Assembly: GCF_000092065.1 (NCBI RefSeq)
Contig: NC_009365.1
Span: 529,543-593,542, forward strand
Direction: 5' to 3'
DNA: 64,000 bases
DNA from: Ostreococcus lucimarinus CCE9901
Taxonomy: Eukaryota; Chlorophyta; Mamiellophyceae; Mamiellales; Bathycoccaceae
In this document: positions 28,500-36,627 of the stretch, piece after piece
How positions within the stretch are numbered: position 1 is the first letter of the stretch
How the letters are laid out: each line of letters begins with the position of its first letter
Position numbers and translations under genes: made by a program
The notes under the pieces: model-generated
What the model was told of the DNA's origin: nothing
The model's input: the letters and a program-made list of their open reading frames with translations, nothing else
The model's database searches: none

Positions 28500-28975
28500 C
28501 TACTTCATGTACTTTCGCACCCCCGGGGTTTGTTTCGATTTCTCCCACCCGTATTTCATCGCGTTCGCCGCGGCTTGCTTCAGATACGCCGTGTTCGCGA
28601 TCGCCTCGTACGCGTCGGCGCCGTCGCGGCCGCGCGTCAGCGCCACCGTCTCGTGTTCTTTCCCAACCTTGAACCCGAGCTGTCGCGACGCCGCGCGCGC
28701 GGGCGCGTCGTACTGCGGGAATCCGTACTGCGTCGCGGCGCCGTCAGTCATCGCTCGCGTCGATCGTTTCGCGTCGTCGCCGTTACCTTGTAAATCACCC
28801 TCGACAGCTTCCCCGCTCTGAACAGCGCGAGGTCCTCGCGCGCGGCGATCGGACTCTTCACGCGTCACGCGATCTGATCGTTCGTCTTGCGACCGGAACC
28901 GAACGCGCGCGGGACGACGGCGCGACGACGCGCGGTCGGGGCGGCGAATCCGAGGGCGAGCGGACGCGCGGCCAT
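28500..28975 (-). CDS. Unknown small protein, split gene, incomplete model
   Basis: The C-terminal part is clear: an exon from 28727 to the stop at 28500 (75 residues: YGFPQYDAPARAASRQLGFK and onward, ending PGVRKYMK). It is preceded by a 59-bp intron 28728-28786 with donor GTAACG, branch GATGACTGACG and acceptor CAG. Upstream, in phase, lies a frame reading SPIAAREDLALFRAGKLSRV then IYK. An ATG at 28975 in the same frame starts an Arg/Ala-rich targeting-like peptide (MAARPLALGFAAPTARRR), but one TGA at 28865-28867 interrupts it, so a further small intron, a sequencing error or recoding is needed. The ATG at 28751 overlaps the branch motif and is probably not the start. I do not recognise a family. 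Confidence 0.45.
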
Positions 28976-29114
28976 CGCGCGAGGCGACGAGTGCGGGCGG
29001 CCGGCGACGAACGCGCGGCGGACGCGCGGCGGACGCGCGACGCGACGCGACGCGACGCGAATCGCACGACGATCGCTAAAATTACTCGAATCGCACTACA
29101 CACCGCCGCACCGC

Positions 29115-29429
29115 CTACATCATGTTTTGACGTCTAAAATCGAGCGCGCGCAACTGGTAGGCGTTGCCGGTTTTGTCGCCGAATCCCTTTTGCAAGTGCG
29201 ACCGACGCCGCTTGCCCGCCTTCTCCCTCCGGCGGTTCGCCGCTTCTTCGGATAACGCCAACGCGGTGTCACCGCTCAAGCCGGGAGCGATGCGGCTGAA
29301 GCGCGCGCCGCCGAGGGCGCAGAAGGCGAGACCGAATTGCAAGCCCCAAAAACCCAACTTGAAGTATTCCTCGCTGCAACGCGCGAGGTTGGGGTCACCG
29401 GTGTAGCTGGGAGGGGCGAATTCACTCAT
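29115..29429 (-). CDS. Small single-span membrane protein, unknown
   Basis: 104 residues from the ATG at 29429. The N-terminus (MSEFAPPSYTGDPNLARCSE) is followed by one hydrophobic helix (EYFKLGFWGLQFGLAFCALG) and a strongly basic C-terminal half (NRRREKAGKRRRSHLQKGFG). The layout suggests an organelle membrane protein of respiratory-subunit size, but I cannot assign it to a family. Codon use and the clean ATG support it as a real gene. It lies between two other minus-strand genes. Confidence 0.5.
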   Translation of the reverse strand: MSEFAPPSYTGDPNLARCSEEYFKLGFWGLQFGLAFCALGGARFSRIAPGLSGDTALALSEEAANRRREKAGKRRRSHLQKGFGDKTGNAYQLRALDFRRQNMM

Positions 29430-29635
29430 GTCGTTCGCGCGTTCGTGCGCGTTCGAGCGTTCGAGCGCGCGCGTCGACGTGTGCGGTCGAACTTCTAACG
29501 AAGTCGAGGGTTTGAGCGCGCGCACGACGCGACGCGCGCTAGAATGTCGCGCTCGATGCGCGCTGCCTACTGGTTTTACTGGAGCTAATGATGCTAAGAA
29601 TAAGAAGTCGACGCGCGCGCTCGTCGCGCTCGACG

Positions 29636-30511
29636 CTAATTGTGGGTCAACATGTCCGCCGTCATATATCCAGCGTCGCCGAGACATCGCAGCGAAACGC
29701 CGCCGTCGCCGCGGACCTCGACCCGAGTGATCGAACCGTTGTACAGACCGATGCGCAACCACGCGTCCGGTGGAAGCTGAAGCGCGCGCAAAACGGAGTA
29801 CCGAATGACGTTACCGTGACAGACGACGATTTCGTGCTCTGGCGGCGGCGGCTTCGTCGCCGCCGACGACGGCGACGGCGCTCGGTGGAACGTCTCGCGA
29901 AATCCAGCCTCGATTCGCGGAGCGTCCGTGACGTGCACGTGCTCAGCTTGCCTCCAAGTGTCCGGTTCTGGACGCACGGGCGCGCCCTCGCGAATCAATT
30001 CGCTCGATTTACGCGTCGCGTTCGGAAACGCCTCTGCTGCTATGATATCCGCCGTCTCCTTCGCCCTCACCATCGTACTGTGCGTCATCTTCACCGACGC
30101 CGTCGACGGAATGAGTTCCTTCAATCGTCGCGCCGTGAAGCTCGCTTGTTTACGACCCAAATCCGTGAGTTTGCGCTCGCCGTCCGCCGCGGCGTCGGTT
30201 TCGGGCGTCTCCTCCGTCGCCTGGCCGTGTCGCACGAGCCAATACACTTTCGTCGGCGCCGCGGACGCCGCGACGGAGTCACTTGGAGTTGGATCACCAC
30301 CGCTCGAACGCCCGTCCCAGTTCCAGTCCCAGGACGTGCGCGCGCGCGCGTCCACGATGATTTTTCGTTTCGACAACCGCGCGGCTTCCGCAGCCGCGAC
30401 CGACGGCTCGGCGCGCGCGTGCGGCGAGACGGCGACGCCTTGGACGCCTAAACCGGCGCACACGGACGCGAACGCGATCGAGGCGAGACCGCGCGCGCGC
30501 GCGCTCGTCAT
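29636..30511 (-). CDS. PGAM5-type histidine phosphatase
   Basis: 291 residues from the ATG at 30511. The N-terminus MTSARARGLASIAFASVCAG looks like a mitochondrial signal-anchor, as in PGAM5. A WDWNWDGRS segment matches the WDxNWD regulatory motif of PGAM5, which holds the active oligomer. The phosphatase core has the RHG motif LVRHGQATEE, LTDLGRKQASFTARRL, STMVRAKETADII and the second catalytic His in VVCHGNVIRYSVLRALQLP. PGAM5 is a Ser/Thr protein phosphatase of the mitochondrial membrane rather than a glycolytic mutase. The combination of RHG and WDxNWD motifs makes the assignment strong. Confidence 0.9.
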   Translation of the reverse strand: MTSARARGLASIAFASVCAGLGVQGVAVSPHARAEPSVAAAEAARLSKRKIIVDARARTSWDWNWDGRSSGGDPTPSDSVAASAAPTKVYWLVRHGQATEETPETDAAADGERKLTDLGRKQASFTARRLKELIPSTASVKMTHSTMVRAKETADIIAAEAFPNATRKSSELIREGAPVRPEPDTWRQAEHVHVTDAPRIEAGFRETFHRAPSPSSAATKPPPPEHEIVVCHGNVIRYSVLRALQLPPDAWLRIGLYNGSITRVEVRGDGGVSLRCLGDAGYMTADMLTHN

Positions 30512-30626
30512 GGGCTCGTACGAGCGTCGACGAGTGCGGGCGGTGAAAAATTCAGAAAAATTCAACGTCGTGATATTAAAGGTTAAAGGTACAGGCGCGG
30601 CCGGACGCACGGGCTAAAGACTAGGA

Positions 30627-32858
30627 CTAACTGTCTTCAAACTTTTCCACGGATGCTGTCCTCTTGGCGTGCGCCAACTCCAGTACGACGTGGGAGACGC
30701 CCGAGACGCTCAAGTCTTCGTCGATGACTTGCGGGAGGAACTTTTCTCCGAGCAAGTCCATGAGTGCGCGGTTATCGGGGTCGGTGTTGTGCACGCGGAT
30801 GGTTTTCCCGACGTCCGCGTATCGCACGTACAGTGAATTCAGCGCGGCGAGGGAGGAGTAATCCTTGATCTTGCACTTGTCCATGTAAATCACGACGTCT
30901 CGTGGATCCGGTCCCATGCGGAACGAGTTTGTAAACTCGCGATCGGTGCCAAAGAAAAGCTCCCCGTAAACTTCGTACGCCACGCGCGTTGTGCCTTTTT
31001 CGCATCCAAATATTTCTTCTTCGCGACGAATGACTCGCAAAGACCCAGTGGAGTTGTCCCACGCGTAGAATAAGCACGCGACGACGACCCCGACGCCGAC
31101 TGCGATGGCCAAGTTGGTTCGCTCGGTGACGACGGTGACTAAGATGATGATGGCGGAATCTTTCCAGCGAATGCGATCGTTCGTATCGAACCAGAACTTG
31201 CGTAGACGACGACCGGCGTAATCTTCGCGCGTGCCATCCTCCTTGCGCCCAATAATCAATCCCTTAAGATCGCCGGACATGAGCGGCAAGCACGTCCAGT
31301 CAAAGGTGTAAATGACAATCATGAACAAAACTCCCGTCAACGCGGCGAGAGGGATAAGCTCGATCACCTTGGATGCGGCGACGATGAAAATCAAGAACAT
31401 AATCGAGGCAAAAGCAGTAGATAAGCGTCCGACGCCGCCAGATTTGACGTTGATCTGCGATTGCCCAATCATGGCGTCGCCGCCCATCGCCTTGAACATG
31501 CCAGACATCGTGTTCGCAATGCCTTGCGCGATGCACTCTTGCGTGAATCTACCGGTGGCATCCGAGGTGTCGTCCAAAATTTCGTCAACGCACTGAAGCG
31601 TGAGCACGGACTCGATCAAACCCACCGCGGCGAGGGAAAACGTGATCCCGAACACGTGCGCAAAGGACTTGCCTGTGAGGTTCACGTTAGGCGTGTGGTA
31701 CAAGGGAAAGTCAACCTTCACCGGTGCGGCATCACTCACGACAGGGGTGTCCGCGTGAATCAAAGGACGATTAATAGCATGTTCCAAGAGCAAGCACCAA
31801 AGAATGGCGACGAGAGATGACGGAAGAATCTTGGTGTACTTTGGCAAGAAGTGCACGATGGCCATCGAGGTAAAGACGTAAAACAACATGAGCCAAGTTG
31901 TTCCTTCATCGAGCGTGCGCCACACCAATGAATCCTCATAGCCACCGTGGATGTCGGCGTTTTTGTTTGCCGAGAACTCGGCGAGCGTGATGGTGCCGCT
32001 GGAGTCGGTGTCGACCTGCGTCTGCAAGGCGGCGACGTACGCGTTCAAGTCGCTCGTCGACAAATCCGGAAGTTCGACGGCGTAAACCGTCGTCACCTCC
32101 GCCGTGCTGATGAGCCCATCACGATTGCTGTCGAAAACATTAAACGCAGCTTGCCAGTCTTTCTCCTTGAACACCTCCAACTGAGCCTTGAAGATGATGA
32201 TGGCCAAGCCGTTGACGAAACCCGTCATGACGGTTTGCGGAATCAGCCGCATGAGTCGTCCAGCCTGCACGATGCCGAGGACGATCTGTAACACCCCGCA
32301 CAAGATCATAATCATGAACAACCACTCTAAGCGCGCTGCGTTGGCCTGATGTCGCAAGCTCTTGCACCCAGCCGCGGCCCCTGTGCACGACGCGATTTCC
32401 CCCCACTCCAGCAGCTTCGCCTGCGGCAGCAAACCGTCCGGTTCCATGATCCTCACCGCCACCACCGCCATCGCTCCCGCGGCGCCGCTCACCATCCCAG
32501 GTCGTCCACCGATCAAAGCGGTGATGATGCCCATGAAAAACGTCGCGTACAACCCCACGACCGGGTCCACGAGCGCGACGAAGGAAAACGCCACCGACTC
32601 GGGCACCTGCGCCACAGCCACCGTGAGCCCGCTCAGGATTTCGCTCTTAAATTTCAACGGCTCGGCGCGATAGTACTCGTACGACTCTCTGAAGTATTTC
32701 GGTCCGCTCAGGAACGTGTCCGAGAACCCGATGCGGTGCGTGAGCTTTTGCATTCCATTCATGGCGGCGACTTTCTCGGCGAGCGCTTTCTCGTGCGCCG
32801 CGTCCTCAAGCGCTTGCTTGGACGGCACGTGGTGCAGAGCATCACCGTCGGGCGTCAT
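30627..32858 (-). CDS. SulP anion transporter with EF-hand pair and STAS domain
   Basis: 743 residues from the ATG at 32858. The SulP membrane domain starts at SGLTVAVAQVPESVAFSFVA and includes GLYATFFMGIITALIGGRPG, LMRLIPQTVMTGFVNGLAII and LESVLT/GGDAMIGQSQINVKSGG-type motifs. Between two membrane segments sit two EF-hand loops: DSNRDGLISTAE (about 32100-32140) and DTDSSGTITLAE (about 31974-32012). The C-terminus is a STAS domain (EVYGELFFGTDREF; VVIYMDKCKIKDYSSLAAL). SulP proteins move sulfate, bicarbonate or other anions; the substrate is not readable. The EF-hands suggest calcium control. The in-frame sequence upstream of 32858 has no ATG. Confidence 0.9.
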   Translation of the reverse strand: MTPDGDALHHVPSKQALEDAAHEKALAEKVAAMNGMQKLTHRIGFSDTFLSGPKYFRESYEYYRAEPLKFKSEILSGLTVAVAQVPESVAFSFVALVDPVVGLYATFFMGIITALIGGRPGMVSGAAGAMAVVAVRIMEPDGLLPQAKLLEWGEIASCTGAAAGCKSLRHQANAARLEWLFMIMILCGVLQIVLGIVQAGRLMRLIPQTVMTGFVNGLAIIIFKAQLEVFKEKDWQAAFNVFDSNRDGLISTAEVTTVYAVELPDLSTSDLNAYVAALQTQVDTDSSGTITLAEFSANKNADIHGGYEDSLVWRTLDEGTTWLMLFYVFTSMAIVHFLPKYTKILPSSLVAILWCLLLEHAINRPLIHADTPVVSDAAPVKVDFPLYHTPNVNLTGKSFAHVFGITFSLAAVGLIESVLTLQCVDEILDDTSDATGRFTQECIAQGIANTMSGMFKAMGGDAMIGQSQINVKSGGVGRLSTAFASIMFLIFIVAASKVIELIPLAALTGVLFMIVIYTFDWTCLPLMSGDLKGLIIGRKEDGTREDYAGRRLRKFWFDTNDRIRWKDSAIIILVTVVTERTNLAIAVGVGVVVACLFYAWDNSTGSLRVIRREEEIFGCEKGTTRVAYEVYGELFFGTDREFTNSFRMGPDPRDVVIYMDKCKIKDYSSLAALNSLYVRYADVGKTIRVHNTDPDNRALMDLLGEKFLPQVIDEDLSVSGVSHVVLELAHAKRTASVEKFEDS

Positions 32859-33260
32859 GACGTCGCAATCCTCGCGAAATGTCGCGTTCGCGGCGTTCGA
32901 CGCGCGGGATAGTGCCGGGGACAAGATGCAGAGTGTTTTGGATAGCCGACGCGCGCGCCGTCGCTCGTCGCGAAACGCGCGGCGCGGACGGAGCGCAGCG
33001 CGGACGCGCGGGACGCGGAACGAAGAAACGGAGCGGACGCACGTCTCGAGTTTTCAGTTTTCGCGCCCTCACCGGCGCGCGTTTTAAAATTTCAACCTTC
33101 TACCGTTCGGAGCGAGCTAAACTCCCATCCGGACCGAGACGCGTAGACGCGTCGTCGTCGTCGTCGTCGTCGCGAACGAGCGAGCGAACGAGCAAACGCG
33201 CGACGAACGGTTTACGTCCCATCTCGAGTGTTTCACGTCAACCACCGTCCGAGCGGTCGT
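32859..33260. other. Spacer between SulP and RPL28 genes
   Basis: This holds the SulP promoter and the RPL28 3' region. It is GC-rich, with a CGT trinucleotide run at about 33149-33173. I see no gene, RNA or repeat element in it. Confidence 0.5.
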
Positions 33261-33802
33261 TTACGCGGCGCACTTCACGCGACCCGCCTTGTTGATGGCG
33301 GAGATGCGAGCGAGCGCGGCTTTCTACGAATCGAACGCGTTTCGCGCACCCGTCAGTCATCGGATTCCGTCGCCGTCGCGCGCGCGCACCGCCTCCATCG
33401 TCGCGCGCGTCCATCCCGCGCGAACGTCCTGTCCCGCGTGTTACGCGTGTCACGCGCGTTACGCGTCGCGTCCTCCTCGAAAACCCTAAACGATCGCACC
33501 TCCAAGTCCGGTCGCGCCTTCGCCGCGATCTTCACCTCGCCCGCCTGCGACTTGAACGACCCGCACAATTTCTTCCCATCGCACGTCGCCGCCGGCTTCC
33601 CCTTCCCGCCGTCGTGCTCGCGAATATCGATCGTCTTCGCGTTCGCCAGCCCGCTCGCGCGGAACGACACCTCCGCGGTCACGTTGCCCGGTTCCGCGCT
33701 GAATCGCGCGCCGTGTCCGCTCGTCGACGCGCGCGTGAACGCGTTGTGTTTCTTCGTCACCTGCCACAGGAAGTCATCGCTCGCGGGGACGTGGGAGATC
33801 AT
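33261..33802 (-). CDS. RPL28: 60S ribosomal protein L28 (eL28), two exons
   Basis: Exon 1 33802-33500 (101 codons) and exon 2 33323-33261 (20 residues and stop) give 121 residues. The 176-bp intron (33324-33499) starts GTGCGA, carries GATGACTGACGG and ends TAG. Exon 1 shows the eL28 start (DDFLWQVTKKHNAFTRAS), the middle SFRASGLANAKTIDIREHDG and ends KARPDLE; exon 2 begins KAALARISAINKAGRVKCAA. The join reproduces the plant RPDLKKAALARLSAIS region. It is a cytosolic large-subunit protein. It is about 20 residues shorter at the end than plant eL28. A telobox lies within the intron. The gene is divergent from the small membrane-protein gene. Confidence 0.92.
33481..33490. promoter_or_regulatory. 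Telobox (AAACCCTAAA) in RPL28 intron
   Basis: The sequence AAACCCTAAA lies 10 bp into the first intron of RPL28. In land plants, teloboxes near the start of ribosomal protein genes help co-ordinate their expression and are bound by TRB-type Myb proteins. One match to an 8-10-mer could be chance, but its place in a ribosomal protein gene is the expected one. Confidence 0.5.
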
Positions 33803-33988
33803 CGCGTTCGCGCGTTCGCGTCGCGGAGAGACGGCGCGCGGCATCGGCGCGCGGGCGACGACGCGCTGGACCCTAATCACACTCGCGCGCGGCGCCGGAC
33901 CTCGCGTCGTTTCGCGAGACGCGTCGATCGACGCGACGCGACGCCCGCGACGCGACTTCCGCGCGCGACTTCCGAGCGAATTTTCGCG

Positions 33989-34581
33989 ATGGCGATCGAT
34001 AAATTGATGATGATCTCGGGCGCGGGCACGGTGCGCGACGACGCGAACGCGCGAACGCGCGAACGCGCAAATTTGCAAATTCGCGATTTCATCGCGACGG
34101 CGGTGCTGACGCGACGTCGTCCGCGACGCGCGCGACGACTGACGACGCGCGGGCGCGCGCGCGATAGCTGTCCTACGGCGTGCAGATGAAATTCATGCCC
34201 AAAGTGGCGAGTAAGATGTACTGGAAAGAGGTGCGCGCGACGGCGCGCGCGAACGCGAACGCGAACGACCGCGATCGATCGTTCGACTGACGGTTGGGCG
34301 TCGCGCCGCAGGGCGAACGAAACAACATCGACACCGTGCAGAGCGGATGGTTGGGCACCGTGCTCTTGGGCTCGGGCGCGCTGCAAGTCATGTCCGCGCT
34401 GGACGGCGAGTGCACGAAGAACCAAATGGGCGGCGCCGCGCTCGCGTGGGCGGTGACGCTTCCGGAATACGTCGCGCAGCGCGACGACTTCAAGGGACCG
34501 ATGCTCTACGCGAACACGGCGATGGCCACCGCGCTGACCGCGGTGCTCGTCAAGTCGTACTTGGATAAGCGGGACAAGTGA
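33989..34581 (+). CDS. Small conserved-looking membrane protein, three exons
   Basis: Exons 33989-34030 (14 codons), 34168-34230 (21 codons) and 34312-34581 (89 residues and stop) give 124 residues. Both introns (137 and 81 bp) start GTGCGC, contain CGACTGACG and end TAG and CAG; all joins are in phase 0. The product starts MAIDKLMMISGAGT-LSYGVQ and continues MKFMPKVASKMYWKE-GERN. It has two hydrophobic spans (GWLGTVLLGSGALQVMSAL; LYANTAMATALTAVLVKSYL) and a basic end. It is probably a small integral membrane protein of an organelle or the endomembranes. I do not recognise the family. Exon structure is supported by three independent splice-signal matches. Confidence 0.7.
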
Positions 34582-34720
34582 TCGCGATGACGACGTCCGC
34601 GCGCGGGTCGAGTCGTCGACGGCGCGAAATCAGACCGCGACGAACGCGTTCGATCCCAAAGCGTCTCGCGAGTCTACAATAAAAGTTTACTTTACGTTTG
34701 TCGCACCTCGACACGTCGAC

Positions 34721-34724
34721 GCGA

Positions 34725-34750
<26 letters not shown>
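34721..34750 (+). repeat. (GCGAC)6 pentanucleotide repeat
   Basis: Six perfect GCGAC units sit immediately before the UAP1 start codon, probably in its 5' leader. A similar CGTCG/CGACG pentamer run lies in the eIF3L intron at about 40273-40300. Confidence 0.8.
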
Positions 34751-34755
<5 letters not shown>

Positions 34756-34759
34756 GATC

Positions 34760-36223
34760 ATGGGATGCGCGAGCAGTAAGTCGTCGTCGCTGACGCTCGC
34801 GCGCGCGCGCTACGCGAGTTTACCCGGACCGGAACAAAAAACAATCGTGGGCGCGCTCGAGCGCGCGGCGACGAGTGATGCGGACGCCGCGAGGCTGTGC
34901 GCGGCGTTGGCGAACGTCGAGTGCGAACGCGCGGTCGACGTGTTTCAGCGCAGCGCGCTGGCGCACGAGACGTCGACGTCGGGGACTTTGGAACCGGTGC
35001 GGTGCGATTGCGAGATCGTCCCGGGGAGCGACGACGCCGAGCGGTGGCGTCGACGCGGATTGGAGTGCGTGAAGCGAGGGAAGCTCGCGGTGGTGCTCCT
35101 GGCGGGAGGTCAAGGGACGAGATTAGGAAGCGCGAATCCAAAAGGGATGTACGACATCGGGCTGCCGAGCAAGAAAACGCTGTTTGAACTGCAGGGCGAA
35201 CGGTTGGCCAAGCTCGGCGCGCTCGCGGGCGCGCGAGCGCCGACGTGGTACGTGATGACTTCGCCGTTTACGCACGACGCGACGGTGGCGTTTTTTAAGT
35301 CGCGCGATTACTTTGGTTTAAATGCTCGAGACGTGGTGTTCTTCAAGCAAGGCACGCTGCCGTGCTTCACCGAAGATGGGGAAATCATATTGAAATCTTT
35401 CGGCGAAGTCTCCGAGGCGCCCGACGGCAACGGCGGTATTTACGCCGCGATGGCGCGCGAAGGCGTCATCGCGGACATGCGGAAGCGGAAGATCGAACAC
35501 GTGTACGCGTACTGTGTGGATAACGCCCTGGTGCAAGTCGGCGATCCAACTTTTGTGGGGTGCTGCGTCGAGCGCGAATGCGAGGCGGGCGCCAAGGTGA
35601 TCGCCAAGGCGTACCCGACGGAGCCCGTGGGCGTGTTCGCGTGTCGCAAAAACGAAGCCACCGGGGCGAAGGAGTATCACGTCGTCGAATACAGCGAGAT
35701 TCCCGAATCTTTGGCCACGGCGAAGGACAAGAAAACGGGCGAGCTTAAATTCAACGCCGCCAACATCGCGTTGCATTATTTCTCATTTGACTTTTTGTCG
35801 AGGTGCTGCTTGGACATCGCGCTCCCGCACCACGTCGCGCGCAAAAAGATCCCGTACTTGGACGTGAACACGGGAAAAACTATCGAACCATCGTCGCCGA
35901 ACGGCATCAAGCTCGAGGCTTTCATCTTCGACACGTACAAGTACGCGAAATCCGTGTGCGTCGTCCGCGGCGACCGCGCGCTCGATTTCGCCCCCGTGAA
36001 GAACGCCGAGGGCGCGGGCAAGGATTCCCCCGACACCGCCCGCGAGGCGATATTATCCCTCCACGCGCGTTGGATTTTACAAGCCGGCGGCGTCATCGTC
36101 GACGAAAACGACGTCCCCGTCCCCACCGACCGCGCTCGGTGCGAAGTCTCTCCCGCCGTCTCCTACGCCGGCGAGTCCCTCGCGTCTCGCCTTCGCGTTC
36201 GCGTCGGCGGCGTCGTCCGATGA
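34760..36223 (+). CDS. UAP1: UDP-N-acetylhexosamine (UDP-sugar) pyrophosphorylase, UAP1 type
   Basis: A 487-residue protein. The nucleotidyltransferase core shows LAGGQGTRLGSANPKGMYDI, LPSKKTLFELQ, FKQGTLPCFTEDGEIIL, the product-binding APDGNGGIYAAM, and VDNALVQVGDPTFVG. The family makes UDP-GlcNAc/UDP-GalNAc from UTP and the sugar-1-phosphate for glycosylation and GPI synthesis. The N-terminus MGCASSKSSS fits a dual acylation signal: Gly2 for myristoylation and Cys3 for palmitoylation, with Ser at position 6. This is unusual for a cytosolic enzyme. The ATG at 34760 is the only upstream start before the core. The length fits the family. Confidence 0.9.
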   Translation: MGCASSKSSSLTLARARYASLPGPEQKTIVGALERAATSDADAARLCAALANVECERAVDVFQRSALAHETSTSGTLEPVRCDCEIVPGSDDAERWRRRGLECVKRGKLAVVLLAGGQGTRLGSANPKGMYDIGLPSKKTLFELQGERLAKLGALAGARAPTWYVMTSPFTHDATVAFFKSRDYFGLNARDVVFFKQGTLPCFTEDGEIILKSFGEVSEAPDGNGGIYAAMAREGVIADMRKRKIEHVYAYCVDNALVQVGDPTFVGCCVERECEAGAKVIAKAYPTEPVGVFACRKNEATGAKEYHVVEYSEIPESLATAKDKKTGELKFNAANIALHYFSFDFLSRCCLDIALPHHVARKKIPYLDVNTGKTIEPSSPNGIKLEAFIFDTYKYAKSVCVVRGDRALDFAPVKNAEGAGKDSPDTAREAILSLHARWILQAGGVIVDENDVPVPTDRARCEVSPAVSYAGESLASRLRVRVGGVVR

Positions 36224-36627
36224 TGACGCTCTGCCCCACCCCTCGTCGCGGTCCGTTGAATCTCTAATATTTTCGCCTTAAATTTTAGAGTTCGTTGGCG
36301 TCCCTCGCCTCTCTCCCGCTCGTCCGTCTCTCGCGCGCGTCCCGCGTCCCGCCCGCCCGCGCCCGCAGACGCAGACGCGCGGCGACCTCGAGTTCGCCGG
36401 CGATTCGTTCGGCGCGAACGAGCTGGCGTGGAGCGAGCGACGCGCGTGTGCGTCGAGTGTAGCTAATCACACACACCGCGTCGCGCCGCATCGCGCGGGG
36501 CGGTGGTCGTCGAGCGTCTCGACGACGCGCCGGGCATCGATCGACGCCGCGCCGCTCGGATTCGGATTCGAATTCGGACTCGCGTCGCGCGCTCGACGCG
36601 CGGCGCGCGACCGGCGAGCGATCGGGC
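36224..36627. other. Spacer between UAP1 and NOT4 genes
   Basis: 404 bp holding the UAP1 3' region and the NOT4 promoter/leader. An AT-richer patch (about 36261-36290) follows the UAP1 stop and may hold its polyadenylation signals. A GGATTCGGATTCGAATTCGG motif with partial palindrome lies at about 36557-36577. No gene is visible. Confidence 0.5.

Noticed and set aside
28500-28751. Stand-alone gene starting MTDGAATQYGFP at 28751
   Set aside because: Its ATGACTGACGG start is the intron branch motif, and a CAG acceptor follows at the right distance.
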